A stretch of DNA of 64,000 nt from Streptomyces sp. HUAS 15-9 (GCF_025642155.1 NZ_CP106798.1:8680001-8744000), one strand, 5' to 3'. Counted from the first letter of the stretch, positions 26,258 to 35,456 are shown. The notes: generated by a model not told the origin, from the letters alone. Made by a program: numbers and translations.

Positions 26258-28213
26258 ATGAGCAACGAGAGCCTGGCCAGCCTGCTGAGGGAGGAACGGC
26301 GGTTCGCCCCGCCGGCCGAGCTGGCCGCCGCCGCGAACGTCACCGCGAAGGCGTACCAGCAGGCCGGCGAGGACCGGCTCGGCTTCTGGGCCGAGCAGTC
26401 CCGCCGCCTGTCCTGGGCGGTCGAGCCGACCGAGACACTGGACTGGTCGAACCCGCCGTTCGCCACGTGGTTCGCCGACGGCCGGCTCAACGTCGCGTAC
26501 AACTGCGTGGACCGGCACGTCGAGGCGGGCCTCGGCGACCGCGTCGCGATTCACTTCGAGGGCGAGCCCGGTGACAGCCGCGCGATCACCTACGCCGAGC
26601 TCAAGGACGAGGTGTCCAGGGCCGCGAACGCCCTGCTCGAGCTGGGCGTCGAGAAAGGCGACCGGGTCGCGATCTACATGCCGATGATCCCGGAGACGGT
26701 CGTCGCGATGCTGGCCTGCGCCCGGATCGGCGCACCGCACTCCGTCGTCTTCGGCGGCTTCTCCGCCGACGCCATCGCGACCCGGATCGAGGACGCCTCC
26801 GCCAAGCTCGTGATCACGGCCGACGGCGGCTACCGGCGGGGCAAGCCGACCGCGCTCAAGCCGGCCGTCGACGAGGCGATCGGCCGGGTCACCGGTCCCG
26901 AGAAGGTGCTCGTGGTCCGCCGCACCGGGCAGGAGGTCGCCTGGACCGAGGGCCGGGACGTGTGGTGGCACGAGCTTGTCGACCGGCAGCCGGCCGAGCA
27001 TGCCCCGCAGGCGTTCGGAGCGGAGCACCCGCTCTTCATCCTCTACACCTCGGGCACCACGGGTAAGCCGAAGGGCATCCTGCACACCTCCGGCGGCTAC
27101 CTCACGCAGGTGGCGTACACCCACCACGCCGTCTTCGACCTCAAGCCGGAGTCGGACGTCTACTGGTGCACCGCCGACATCGGCTGGGTCACCGGCCACT
27201 CGTACACCGTCTATGGCCCGCTGGCCAACGGTGCGACGCAGGTGATGTACGAGGGGACGCCCGACACCCCGCACAAGGGCCGCTTCTGGGAGATCGTCGA
27301 GAAGTACGGCGTGACCCTCCTCTACACCGCGCCGACGGCCATCCGCACATTCATGAAGTGGGGCGAGGACATCCCCGCCAAGTTCGACCTGTCCTCGCTG
27401 CGGGTGCTGGGCAGTTGCGGCGAGCCCATCAACCCCGAGGCGTGGATGTGGTACCGCGAACACATCGGCGGGGGCGACTGCCCGATCGTGGACACCTGGT
27501 GGCAGACCGAGACCGGCGCGATGATGATCTCGCCGCTGCCCGGCGTGACCAAGACCAAGCCGGGCTCGGCGCAGCACCCGCTGCCGGGCATCTCGGCGAC
27601 GGTGGTGGACGACGAGGCGGCCGACGTCCCGAAGGGCTCCGGAGGCTACCTGGTCGTCACCGAGCCCTGGCCCTCGATGCTCCGCACGATCTGGGGCGAC
27701 GACCAGCGGTACATCGACACCTATTGGTCCCGCTTCCCGGGCCGCTACTTCGCCGGTGACGGGGCGAAGAGAGACGAGGACGGCGACATCTGGCTGCTCG
27801 GCCGGGTCGACGACGTCATGGTCGTGTCCGGGCACAACATCTCCACCACTGAGGTCGAGTCGGCACTCGTGTCGCACCCGTCGGTGGCGGAGGCCGCCGT
27901 GGTGGGTGCCGCCGACGAGACCACCGGGCAGGCGATCGTCGCCTTCGTCATCCTGCGCGCTGCGGCGGCGGAGAGCGAGGACCTGGCCGCCGAGCTGCGC
28001 GACCACGTCGGTGCCACGCTCGGCCCGATCGCCAAGCCGAAGCGGGTCCTGCCCGTCGCCGAGCTGCCGAAGACCCGCTCCGGCAAGATCATGCGCCGTC
28101 TGCTGCGCGACGTGGCCGAGAACCGCGAACTGGGCGATGTCACCACCCTCACCGACTCGGGCGTCATGGACCTGATCCAGGCGAAGCTCCCCGCCGCCCC
28201 GGCCGAGGACTAA
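26258..28213 (+). CDS. acs: Acetyl-CoA synthetase, AMP-forming
   Basis: A 651-residue ANL-superfamily ligase that turns acetate, ATP and CoA into acetyl-CoA, AMP and pyrophosphate. P-loop [11 protein letters not shown], acetyl-pocket [19 protein letters not shown] and the hinge region [15 protein letters not shown] are all present. The catalytic, acetylatable Lys is Lys610 in RSGKIMRR. The N-terminal part ([12 protein letters not shown]) fits full-length Acs. The ATG at 26258 follows a GAGGGAG ribosome binding site. Directly downstream is adenylate kinase, which would recycle the AMP produced. Acs activity in the family is controlled by Lys acetylation and cAMP/CRP-type regulation; here LytTR control is inferred. 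Confidence 0.96.
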   Translation: MSNESLASLLREERRFAPPAELAAAANVTAKAYQQAGEDRLGFWAEQSRRLSWAVEPTETLDWSNPPFATWFADGRLNVAYNCVDRHVEAGLGDRVAIHFEGEPGDSRAITYAELKDEVSRAANALLELGVEKGDRVAIYMPMIPETVVAMLACARIGAPHSVVFGGFSADAIATRIEDASAKLVITADGGYRRGKPTALKPAVDEAIGRVTGPEKVLVVRRTGQEVAWTEGRDVWWHELVDRQPAEHAPQAFGAEHPLFILYTSGTTGKPKGILHTSGGYLTQVAYTHHAVFDLKPESDVYWCTADIGWVTGHSYTVYGPLANGATQVMYEGTPDTPHKGRFWEIVEKYGVTLLYTAPTAIRTFMKWGEDIPAKFDLSSLRVLGSCGEPINPEAWMWYREHIGGGDCPIVDTWWQTETGAMMISPLPGVTKTKPGSAQHPLPGISATVVDDEAADVPKGSGGYLVVTEPWPSMLRTIWGDDQRYIDTYWSRFPGRYFAGDGAKRDEDGDIWLLGRVDDVMVVSGHNISTTEVESALVSHPSVAEAAVVGAADETTGQAIVAFVILRAAAAESEDLAAELRDHVGATLGPIAKPKRVLPVAELPKTRSGKIMRRLLRDVAENRELGDVTTLTDSGVMDLIQAKLPAAPAED

Positions 28214-28258
28214 CCACCGAACAGGAACACCAGAGACCAGGAGCGACAGGAATTGAGC

Positions 28259-28912
28259 ATGCGTATCGTTCTGATCGGCCCTCCGGGCGCGGGCAAGGGC
28301 ACACAGGCCCGTGTCCTCGCCGGCCTGTTGGCCGTACCGGCGGTCTCCAGCGGGGACCTGTTCCGCGTCGAGGTCCGCCAGGGTACGGAACTCGGCCGGC
28401 TGGTGCGGCGGCACACCGATACCGGGGAGCTGGTGCCCGACGAGCTGACCACGACCGTCGTCACCCGCCGCCTGGGTCAGCCGGACGCGGCCGACGGCTT
28501 CCTGCTCGACGGCTTCCCGAGGACCGTACGGCAGGCCGAACTCCTGGCGGAGTCCCTGGCCGGGGACGGGACCGCGCTCGACGCCGTGATCGCCCTCGGC
28601 CTGCCCGACGACGAGATCGTGCGCCGGCTGACGGGCCGGCGCATGTGCCCGGCGTGTGGAACCACCGTGCACCTGGTGTTCTCCCCGCCCCGCGTCGCGA
28701 ACCGGTGCGACGGCTGCGGCGGGGGACTCGTCCGGCGCGCCGACGACGGCGAGGAGACCGTCCTGCGGCGCCTCGCCGTCCACTCCGCGCAGACCGTACC
28801 GCTGCTGCGGTGGTACGCCGACCGGCAGCTCCTGTGCCACGTGGACGGATCGGGAACTGTCCCGGAGGTCTCCGAGCGGATGAGCGCTGCCCTGGCGGCG
28901 GTGAGGAGATGA
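28259..28912 (+). CDS. adk: Adenylate kinase with a four-cysteine zinc lid
   Basis: A 217-residue kinase that catalyses AMP + ATP to 2 ADP. The Walker loop is GPPGAGKGTQ, the AMP site includes SSGDLFR, and LDGFPRT follows. The lid domain carries CPAC and CDGC, a structural zinc site, as in Bacillus and many Gram-positive enzymes. The ATG at 28259 is eight bases after AGGA; a TTG two codons upstream is an alternative. In streptomycetes the housekeeping adk lies in the ribosomal secY region. This copy beside acs is therefore probably a second, dedicated enzyme that removes AMP from acetate activation. Its stop overlaps the next start. Confidence 0.93.
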   Translation: MRIVLIGPPGAGKGTQARVLAGLLAVPAVSSGDLFRVEVRQGTELGRLVRRHTDTGELVPDELTTTVVTRRLGQPDAADGFLLDGFPRTVRQAELLAESLAGDGTALDAVIALGLPDDEIVRRLTGRRMCPACGTTVHLVFSPPRVANRCDGCGGGLVRRADDGEETVLRRLAVHSAQTVPLLRWYADRQLLCHVDGSGTVPEVSERMSAALAAVRR

Positions 28913-29253
28913 ACAGACCGTACGCCGGCCCGCCGCCGGAGCAGACGACCGGCGGGCCGGACCTCAGGGAACTGCGCCGCTCCCACCTCGCCTTCGCGGT
29001 GCCGGCAGCTGTCCTCGTCGTAGGCGGACAGCTGTTGCACATCCTGCTTTCCGGCTTCGCGCCGGGTGCCGTGGACATGGCCCCGGCCGGACATCTGACC
29101 CTGGGCCTCGCGCTGGGCCTGGCGGTGTTCGCCGCCCTCTTCCTCACCGCGTGGCGCTACGCGCGGCACATGCGCAGCCGGGTCGACCCGCAGGCCGACG
29201 AGATCCGCACGCGCCACGCCCAACCGCGTCGTGACGGAAGGGACGCACAGTGA
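28909..29253 (+). CDS. Second small membrane protein paired with a symporter (DUF485-like)
   Basis: A 114-residue protein with two hydrophobic helices (about 27-47 and 59-82) and the cytoplasmic segment DLRELRRSHLAFAVP, typical of DUF485 proteins. Its ATG overlaps the adk stop (ATGA), and its stop overlaps the GTG of the second symporter. It repeats the arrangement at 23268-25234, so the cluster has two small-protein/symporter pairs. Confidence 0.8.
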   Translation: MNRPYAGPPPEQTTGGPDLRELRRSHLAFAVPAAVLVVGGQLLHILLSGFAPGAVDMAPAGHLTLGLALGLAVFAALFLTAWRYARHMRSRVDPQADEIRTRHAQPRRDGRDAQ

Positions 29254-30845
29254 CCGTCGCCGCGGGTGTCATCCGCCTCAGCGGCCTCGCCCTGCCGCTC
29301 GTACTGTTCCTCGTCTTCCTCGCTGTCACCATGTTCACCAGTGTCGTCGCCGGTCCGCACAGTGACATGATCAGCGAGTTCTACATCGGCGACCGCAGAC
29401 TGTCTCCGATGCGGTACGGGATGGCGATGTGCGGTGACTACATCTCGGCCGCGACTCTCCTGGGCAGTACCGGCCTCGTCTGTCTGACCGGCTACGACGG
29501 CCTCCTGTACCTGACGGGGACCGCAGTCGGCTGGATCGTGATCCTGCTGCTGATCGCCGAACCGCTGCGCAACTCGGGCCGGTTCACGCTCGGCGACACC
29601 ATCGCCCAGCGCATCGGGGCCGCCCGGCAACGGTGGGTCCGTCTCGCCGTGGGGCTCTGCGCCCTCGTCGTGTCGCTCTTCTACCTGGTGGCCCAACTGA
29701 CAGCGAGCGTAGCGCTGCTGGCCCAGTTCACCGGGGTGCCGGCGCCCACGGCACGTGCCTTCTGCACCATCACCGTCGGCACCTTCGTGGTCTTCTACGT
29801 CGCGGTCGGCGGGATGCCCGGCACGACGTTCATCCAGGTCGCCAAGACCGTACTGCTGGTGGCCGTGGTGGCGGTGGCCGCCGGCCTGGTGCTGTCGCAC
29901 TTCGGATGGAGCGGCGACCGCCTGCTCGGCACGGCGGCCGCGAACAGCGGCCACGGGGAGGCGTTCCTGCGGCCCGGCCTGCGCTTCGGGGCGAGCACCA
30001 CCAGCAGAATCGACTTCTTCAGTCTCGCGCTGTCCATGGCCCTCGGTGTCGCGGGGCTCCCGCACATCGTCATGCGCCTGCTGTCACCCGACAGCACACG
30101 GCGGTTGCGCGGTGCTGTGCTGTGGACGATCGCTCTGGTCGGCACCGTGTGCCTGGCGGTCGGGGTGCTGGGACTCGGAGCGGCCGCGATCGTAGGCACC
30201 GGCACCGTCAAGGCCACCGATCCCAGCGGAAACGCCGCAGTGCTCCTGCTCGCGCAGTCGGTGGGCGGGAACCTTCTGACGGCGGCCTTCTCCTGCCTCG
30301 TCTTCGCCACGGTCCTCTCCGTGGCCGCGGGAGTCACCCTGGCAGCGGCCTCCTCACTGGCCCACGACGTGTACGTCCACGCGATCCGCAAGGGCCGGGT
30401 GAACAACGGTCAGGAACTGGCCGCCGCACGAACCTCGGCAGCCGTGGCCGGTGCGCTGGGTATCCTGCTCGCCCTGCTGTCGCGCGACTGGAACGCATCC
30501 TCACTCGCCTTCCTCGCCTTCGCCATCGCGGCCTCCTCCATCGTGCCGACCCTCGTCTACACCCTGTTCTGGCCCCGCTTCACCGCCCGCGGCGCCCTGT
30601 TCGCCCTCTACGGCGGCCTCGGCTGCGCCCTCCTGCTCGTCGCCTCCGGCCCCCTCATCTCCTCCACCCCCACCTCACTGCTGCCGACGGCCCACTTCGC
30701 CTGGTTCCCCCTGCAGAACCCGGGCGTCGTCTCCATCCCGGCCGGCTTCCTCCTCGGCTGGCTCGGCACGGTCACAAGCCCCACGACCACCGACACCGCC
30801 GCGTACCGCGAGTTCGAGGCGCGGGCTCTGCTCGGCACGGAGTGA
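29250..30845 (+). CDS. Second sodium:solute symporter (ActP/MctC-like)
   Basis: A 531-residue SSS-family permease with about 13 hydrophobic segments. ISEFYIGDRRLSPMRYGMAM, CGDYISAATLLGSTGL and GMPGTTFIQVAKTVLL correspond to the branch motifs of acetate/pyruvate symporters. It differs clearly in sequence from the first symporter, so it is a paralogue with perhaps a different preference (pyruvate or propionate, inference), not a recent duplicate. It ends the operon; 470 bp of sparse DNA follow. Confidence 0.93.
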   Translation: MTVAAGVIRLSGLALPLVLFLVFLAVTMFTSVVAGPHSDMISEFYIGDRRLSPMRYGMAMCGDYISAATLLGSTGLVCLTGYDGLLYLTGTAVGWIVILLLIAEPLRNSGRFTLGDTIAQRIGAARQRWVRLAVGLCALVVSLFYLVAQLTASVALLAQFTGVPAPTARAFCTITVGTFVVFYVAVGGMPGTTFIQVAKTVLLVAVVAVAAGLVLSHFGWSGDRLLGTAAANSGHGEAFLRPGLRFGASTTSRIDFFSLALSMALGVAGLPHIVMRLLSPDSTRRLRGAVLWTIALVGTVCLAVGVLGLGAAAIVGTGTVKATDPSGNAAVLLLAQSVGGNLLTAAFSCLVFATVLSVAAGVTLAAASSLAHDVYVHAIRKGRVNNGQELAAARTSAAVAGALGILLALLSRDWNASSLAFLAFAIAASSIVPTLVYTLFWPRFTARGALFALYGGLGCALLLVASGPLISSTPTSLLPTAHFAWFPLQNPGVVSIPAGFLLGWLGTVTSPTTTDTAAYREFEARALLGTE

Positions 30846-31313
30846 AGGAGCGTATGAGCCTCACCGACACGGCAAGGCTCGTACGCGGCGTGTGCCCGGC
30901 CGTGAAAGACCGCGACCGAACGCGTGGGCCATGTCCTTGCCTGACGTGGCGCACATGCTGATCGTCGATCATCAGAACGTCGTCTTCCGCTCCTGATCAC
31001 TCTGGGTCTCCAGCAGGGCCCCAGGGGGAAAGTCCCGATCGACGGGCGCCGGGCGCAAGATGGTCGAGAGCGACCGAGTCCTTGGGCAATACGACGACCG
31101 GAACGCAGAGGTCTTCGGCGACCCCGAAAGCCCACAGACGGGTTTCAGCGGCCCCGCGCCCTGGTCCGCACAGATGCTGTTGGCGAATTACTGTCTGCCG
31201 ATGCTTGGAGATCCACTCCATGAGGGGTATTCAAGGATGAAGGCAGGCAGCAGCGGGCTGCCTCGGCCCTGAGTGTCGCTCGTGCGGCGGTCTTGAAGGA
31301 GAGACACATACCG
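30846..31313. other. Gene-sparse stretch before the cold-shock gene
   Basis: About 470 bp with no recognisable coding sequence. The last 100-150 bp probably form the long leader common in cold-shock mRNAs. Confidence 0.45.
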
Positions 31314-31520
31314 ATGGCAACAGGAGTAGTGAAGTGGTTCAACGCCGATAAGGGATTCGGGTTCATCCAGCAGGACGACGGCGGACCGGACGTTTTCGTC
31401 CACTTCTCGGCCATCCAGTCCACCGGGTTCAAGGAACTGTACGAGGGCGACAAGGTCGAGTACACGGTGACGCAGGGACCGAAGGGACCGCAGGCGGAAA
31501 ACGTTCTTCGACAGACGTAA
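31314..31520 (+). CDS. Cold-shock domain protein (CspA family)
   Basis: A 68-residue single cold-shock domain that binds single-stranded RNA/DNA and acts as an RNA chaperone. RNP1 is KGFGFI (within [16 protein letters not shown]) and RNP2 is [17 protein letters not shown] is the usual end. The ATG at 31314 gives the standard length; an AAGGAG lies 12 bases upstream, so an upstream start at 31293 is less likely. A strong hairpin follows within 20 bp of the stop. Expression is likely monocistronic. Confidence 0.95.
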   Translation: MATGVVKWFNADKGFGFIQQDDGGPDVFVHFSAIQSTGFKELYEGDKVEYTVTQGPKGPQAENVLRQT

Positions 31521-31538
31521 CAACAGTGGTGCATGTGT

Positions 31539-31581
31539 AGGGGCTCCGAGCCGGCCATGAGGACGCTGGTACGGAGCCCCT
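31539..31581 (+). terminator. Terminator hairpin of the cold-shock gene
   Basis: AGGGGCTCCG pairs perfectly with CGGAGCCCCT (10-bp stem) across a loop of 23 bases, 18 bp after the stop codon. T-rich bases follow only weakly, which is usual for actinobacterial terminators. Confidence 0.7.
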
Positions 31582-31803
31582 GCTTCTGATGCGCCAACGG
31601 CGTCCGGTCTCAGGTCGCGACTGCATCCGAATGGGGGAGTGTGAAGCACGATCTTCTGCGGCTGCTGCCGGCGGTGGCCGCCGAGGACGGGGTGCGGTCC
31701 GCGAAGGTGAACCGGATCGTGAAGGAGATCGCCATGCGTGTCCCTCGGAGAACTGATGGCCGGGCCGTCGGCCGGGCGGGGTGGCCAAGAACTCCTGACA
31801 GAA

Positions 31804-32578
31804 GTGCTCTCATATGACGAGTTGACTTCACCGGAGTGTGAGCTGTGGGACGCGTTCCCCGAGGGACGCCGCATGGACCTGCGCACGGGTGTGCCCGACG
31901 ACGACCGTGTCACCGGAGGTGAGCAATGGGGACCCGAGCGTACGGTTCGAGCTGCCGTGATCGCGGCGCTGCTTTCGGGAGCGAGCACCGCGCAACCAGG
32001 CGATATCGCATGCCTCAGTCTCGCCGGTGCGCGGATCAGCGGCTGTCTGGATCTCTCGGACGCAGAGCTCGGTCAGGCCCTCCGGATCGAGGAGTGCTGG
32101 TTCGAGAAAGCGTCGAAGCTCCATGGGGCGTCGACCCGGACGACCCGCATCGTGGACAGCTGGCCGCCCCGGCCTCGACGCCGGTCTGGCCCGTGTCGAG
32201 GGGCACCTCGACCTGTCGCGGTCGCGTGTGGAGGGGTGCTTGGATCTCCTGAACGCCTCGGTGGCAGGCGAGTTGGTGCTGAATGGCACGCGGGTGTGCG
32301 TGTCCGAGGGCTGGGCCGTGATCGCGGACGGCCTCGACATGGGGGCGGCGCCTTTGGCATGCACGGGTTCACCGCCCGAGGCGGGATACGCCTGCTGGGA
32401 GCGCAGCTGCGGGGAGGACTGTTCATGCAGGGCGCACACCTGGGACGCCGGCCCGCGCGGTGTGGCCCTGGCCCTGGACAACGTCGTGGCGTCGACACTC
32501 AACTTCTCCGCAGGATTCACGGCGAACGGGACCGTACGGCTGCAAGGTGCCCGGATCTCGGACAATCTGATCTTTGAG
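31804..32578 (+). pseudogene. Degenerate streptomycete 'oxidoreductase-like' repeat-membrane protein
   Basis: The frame starting at GTG 31804 reads YDELTSPECELWDAFPEGRR and then ARISGCLDLSDAELGQALRI, the opening of a family of large streptomycete beta-helix-like proteins often annotated 'membrane-associated oxidoreductase'. At about 32110-32160 the homology moves to another frame (GHLDLSRSRVEGCLDLLNAS). It returns to the first frame (GGIRLLGAQLRGGLFMQGA) and shifts again (STLNFSAGFTANGTVRLQGA) before ending near 32578, where mobile DNA begins. At least three frameshifts and loss of the 3' half make it dead. Confidence 0.7.
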
Positions 32579-32801
32579 TGGGCGTTCAGGTATGCCTCAT
32601 GCCGGTATGCGAGTTCTGTCGCTGTGTCAGTTTGAGGTCTTTCGGCGGATCAATGCGCTTCATCACTTCAAGACTTCCGGACCTGCCCGCCCGTTTCGCT
32701 CGGCTTCGATCCTCGAAGCGTGTCTGACGTAGAGATGGCACGGAACCGCCCGATGATCACCGGAACCCGATCTTCCGTCACACCCATGATCCCTCTGGAA
32801 C

Positions 32802-33641
32802 GTGAGCCAGCGGAAGCCGTACCCCAGCGACCTTTCCGACGCCCGATGGGCCCTAATCGAGCCGACGTTGACGGCCTGGAGAAAAGCCCGGCTCGACCGC
32901 AGACCCACCGGGCAGCCTACCAAGGTCGACCTGCGCGACGTATTCAACGCACTCCTCTACATCAACCGCACGGGAATCCCCTGGAAATACCTCCCACACG
33001 ACTTCCCGAACTACGGCACCGTCTACGCCTACTATGCCGCCTGGCGCGATGAGGGAATCCTCGCCCAGCTCAACTACGACCTGACCGGGCTCGCCCGCGT
33101 GAAGGAAGGGCGCAAGCCCGAACCCACAGGGTCCGTCATCGACACCCAGAGCGTGAAGACCTCCACCAACGTGCCCCTGACCAGCCAGGGAACGGACGCC
33201 GCCAAGAAGATCGTCGGCCGCAAGCGAGGCATACTCACCGATACGATCGGACTCATCCTCGCCGTGACTGTCACCGCCGCGAGCCTCTCCGAGAACGCCG
33301 TAGGAATACGTCTTCTCGACCAAGCCAAGAAGACGTATCCAACCATCGCCAAGAGCTGGGTCGACACCGGCTTCAAGAACGCCGTCATCGAGCACGGCGC
33401 ACGTCTCGGAATCGACGTCGAAGTCGTCAACAGAAACCCCGGAGTTCGCGGCTTTCACGTTGTCAAAAGACGCTGGGTAGTCGAGCGAAGCCTGGGTTGG
33501 CTTATGTTGCACCGGCGCCTTTCTCGCGATTACGAGACCCTTCCCGCCAGCTCCGAGGCCATGATCCACGTCGCCTCGATCGACAACCTCGCCAAGCGCA
33601 TAACGGACGAGACGACACCAACCTGGCGAGGGACTTACTAG
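32802..33641 (+). mobile_element. Intact IS5-family transposase
   Basis: A 279-residue DDE transposase and the only full-length mobile gene in the window. The N-terminus has the IS5 segment NALLYINRTGIPWKYLPHDF. Catalytic residues are the Asp of SVIDTQSVKTS, the Asp of SWVDTGFKN and the Glu of RRWVVERSLGWL. GRKRGILTDTIGLILAV is the typical strand between them. The GTG start at 32802 matches the family N-terminus (YPSDLSDARWALIEP). I could not find matching terminal inverted repeats on either side, so the element's limits are uncertain. It may have truncated the oxidoreductase-like gene whose homology ends about 220 bp upstream. Confidence 0.9.
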
Positions 33642-33824
33642 AATAGAAAGGGCAATTCGCCTAGATCAAATGCCCTCTGAAGGGTCCGCCCTGAACGGGC
33701 CGCCTGACGGCGACGGCCCGGCCCTGGTCGCCCTGCTGATGCAGGCCGTTGTACCGGAAGGCCGGTCACGACGACGCCCGCCGCGTACTCCTGGCCGAAC
33801 AGCGCCATCGGCGAGTGCCACGCC

Positions 33825-34028
33825 GTGCACGACCGCGCCCACGACGCAGCATGTAACGTCCTCTTCGATGGACGCCGAGACGTTGCCACCGGACGGGTGG
33901 AGACGCCAAACGCCTGTCGAGTGCCGGTAGGACGCGCACGCGTGCCCGCACAGCGCGTTGAAGCGGGAAGCCCCGGAAGGGGCAGACGGCCCAGGCCGGA
34001 ATCCCTGGCCTCCAGGCCGGGGAGCACG
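33825..34028 (+). mobile_element. tnpB: IS200/IS605-type right end: TnpB C-terminus and omega-RNA-like tail
   Basis: The frame HDRAHDAACNVLFDGRRDVA followed by VPVGRARVPAQRVEAGSPG resembles the TnpB zinc-ribbon/RuvC C-terminus (H-D-R-D-x-N-A-A-x-N). It runs into the typical right-end RNA sequence: a GAAGCGGGAAGCCCC element near 33961, then GGAATCCC and a GGCC-TCCA-GGCC hairpin near 34002-34020, closing with GGAGCACGTCAA. In TnpB elements this segment is the scaffold of the guide (omega/reRNA), and the bases after it act as the guide. The rest of the element is absent. Confidence 0.6.
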
Positions 34029-34184
34029 TCAAAGCCCCAGGAACAGGTAGAGCGCGGCCCACGCGCCGAGGCCCAAAGTGAGCGCGGGAACGAGCGTGGG
34101 CGCCTGGACGGCGACGAGGGTCACGAGGCCGGAGCCGAAGAAGGCAACGGCGAGGGCAGTGCGGTTTTCAGGGGCAGGGGACAT
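34029..34184 (-). CDS. Small membrane protein, plasmid-like
   Basis: A 51-residue protein that is almost wholly hydrophobic after the first eight residues (ALAVAFFGSGLVTLVAVQA, then LGAWAALYLFLGL), giving one or two membrane helices. It resembles the small membrane proteins (Spd type) found with streptomycete conjugative plasmids in size and composition, but no specific family is assigned. Its stop codon TGA is formed by the last bases of the TnpB right end, so the insertion lies exactly at its 3' end and may have replaced the original terminus. It lies downstream of the plasmid-like gene at 34296-34700. Confidence 0.5.
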   Translation of the reverse strand: MSPAPENRTALAVAFFGSGLVTLVAVQAPTLVPALTLGLGAWAALYLFLGL

Positions 34185-34295
34185 GGACGGCCTCCAAGAA
34201 CTCGGTGCGGCTTGCCGGTTGGCGAGCCGCACCGACCCTGGAGGAAGGCCGGGTTAGCCCCGCAACTCCGTCGCCCGGACGAGCGGGCGGCCGGG

Positions 34296-34700
34296 TCAGT
34301 CCTCCGGTGAGCTGTCTGCCGCACCGAGGATGTCCAGCGCCGACGGTATGTCGTCGTCCGCCCAGGACCCGGTGCCGGGATCCATGGCGCGGGGTGCTTC
34401 GTCGATCTCTGACCAGGGCTCGGGGCCCCCGGAAGGTGGCATCTGCTGGCGCTGTTGCGGTGCCGCTGGCGTGGTGGTCTTCCGTGGGCGGCCTCGGGGT
34501 GTTTGCACGGGCCAGTGCTTGTCGAGCCGCTCCAGGAAACCGTCGGGGTCGGCGACCAGGGCGTTGAGGCAGGCTACGACGAAGGCCTTCGTCTCGCGGT
34601 CCCGGGCCTTCAGCGCCTTCAGGGCGTCCTCTTTGAGGCCGGCGGGCGGCCGCACGGTAAGGGGCGGGTCGCGATGCCGGTCGCGTGCCTGACTGCTCAT
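34296..34700 (-). CDS. Plasmid-type small DNA-binding-like protein
   Basis: A 134-residue protein. The first 60 residues (DPPLTVRPPAGLKEDALKAL, then AFVVACLNALVADPDGFLER) resemble short proteins coded on streptomycete plasmids and integrative elements, with a strand-helix-helix pattern like ribbon-helix-helix proteins. The C-terminal half is Pro/Ala-rich and acidic, probably disordered. Two near-identical palindromes lie 17 and 61 bp upstream of the ATG, as expected of an autoregulated DNA-binding protein. Ribbon-helix-helix is an inference from the pattern, not a firm assignment. Confidence 0.6.
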   Translation of the reverse strand: MSSQARDRHRDPPLTVRPPAGLKEDALKALKARDRETKAFVVACLNALVADPDGFLERLDKHWPVQTPRGRPRKTTTPAAPQQRQQMPPSGGPEPWSEIDEAPRAMDPGTGSWADDDIPSALDILGAADSSPED

Positions 34701-34716
34701 GAAACAAACCTCTCAC

Positions 34717-34732
34717 AAGTGGCTTGCCACTT
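34717..34732. promoter_or_regulatory. Palindromic operator, copy 1
   Basis: AAGTGGC-TT-GCCACTT, with perfect 7-bp arms, 17 bp upstream of the plasmid-type gene. It shares its arms with the copy at 34761-34776. Confidence 0.65.
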
Positions 34733-34760
34733 ACAACGGCCATGCCATACCTTGCCCCAT

Positions 34761-34776
34761 AAGCGGCAAGCCACTT
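34761..34776. promoter_or_regulatory. Palindromic operator, copy 2
   Basis: AAGCGGC-AA-GCCACTT, one mismatch in the arms, 44 bp centre to centre from copy 1 (about four helical turns, so on the same DNA face). The pair is typical for cooperative binding of an autorepressor. Confidence 0.65.
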
Positions 34777-35456
34777 ATTGCTACGACGGCGGGCCGGGCC
34801 TGATTCCCCGCCTCGAAGGGGTGGGCCCTGAGCGTCGTGGAAATGACCTTCGGCGACGATCCCGAGGCCACCCGCAAGCGCACGTCGCCTTCCGGAACGC
34901 CGACGGCACCCTCGATCCCGAGGGGCCGCATCATTAGTGGGCGAACCCGCCGCCAGGGCCAGGAGCCGTCCATGACACGGGAAGAACTGGCATCCGAACG
35001 TGGGCTTCCGGGCAAGTGCGAGCGCCCCTTGGTGGCCTGTACCACTGGTACGAGCCAGACGCGGCCCCCGTCGAAGAGCCCGCACCGATCTCCGAACCCG
35101 TCGGCGGAACCAGCACGACCACAGGCGACACCAAGGGTGACTCATCCTCGTACCGGCAGGTCCTCGTGGCCGCCAGGCTGAGCGCCCGCAGGGCGGGGCG
35201 GCCCGGATGTCACCGACACCGACGACGGCGAGCCCTTGTCCTGAGCCCAGCGGAGCTGGTCGGGGAGGCGGTTGGCGTACGTCTCCCCGGCCCCGTCCGT
35301 AGGGCGGTCAGTGCCGCCGCGTGTCAAGCCCCGAACTCGAGTGACATGACGCCGTTCGGCTGCCGGGGCGCAATAGCTGACACGGGCTGAGAACCCGGGC
35401 GCCCGAAGTCAGGGCCGTTCGAGCCCTTCACCGTTCCACACATAAGGAGAATCACC
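34777..35456. other. Degraded accessory DNA
   Basis: Fragments with protein-like character, such as VEMTFGDDPEATRKRT near 34840 and LYHWYEPDAAPVEEPAPISE near 35030, occur in different frames and lack starts. They are probably remains of the same plasmid-like element. No family is assigned. A GACAC/GTGTC-rich stretch before 35456 may hold the promoter of the secreted lectin-like protein. Confidence 0.4.

Noticed and set aside
25190..28840. A 1216-codon open frame on the minus strand opposite acs and neighbours
   Set aside because: It is the antisense shadow of high-GC genes: His/Arg/Asp-rich low-complexity sequence with no motif, fully opposite well-supported acs, channel and adk genes.
30997..31221. 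A 74-codon minus-strand frame before the cold-shock gene
   Set aside because: No motif, no ribosome binding site, and it overlaps the probable leader of the cold-shock mRNA.
32580..33700. Terminal inverted repeats of the intact IS5 element
   Set aside because: Sequences on both sides of the transposase gene were compared by eye and gave no convincing match beyond a few bases.
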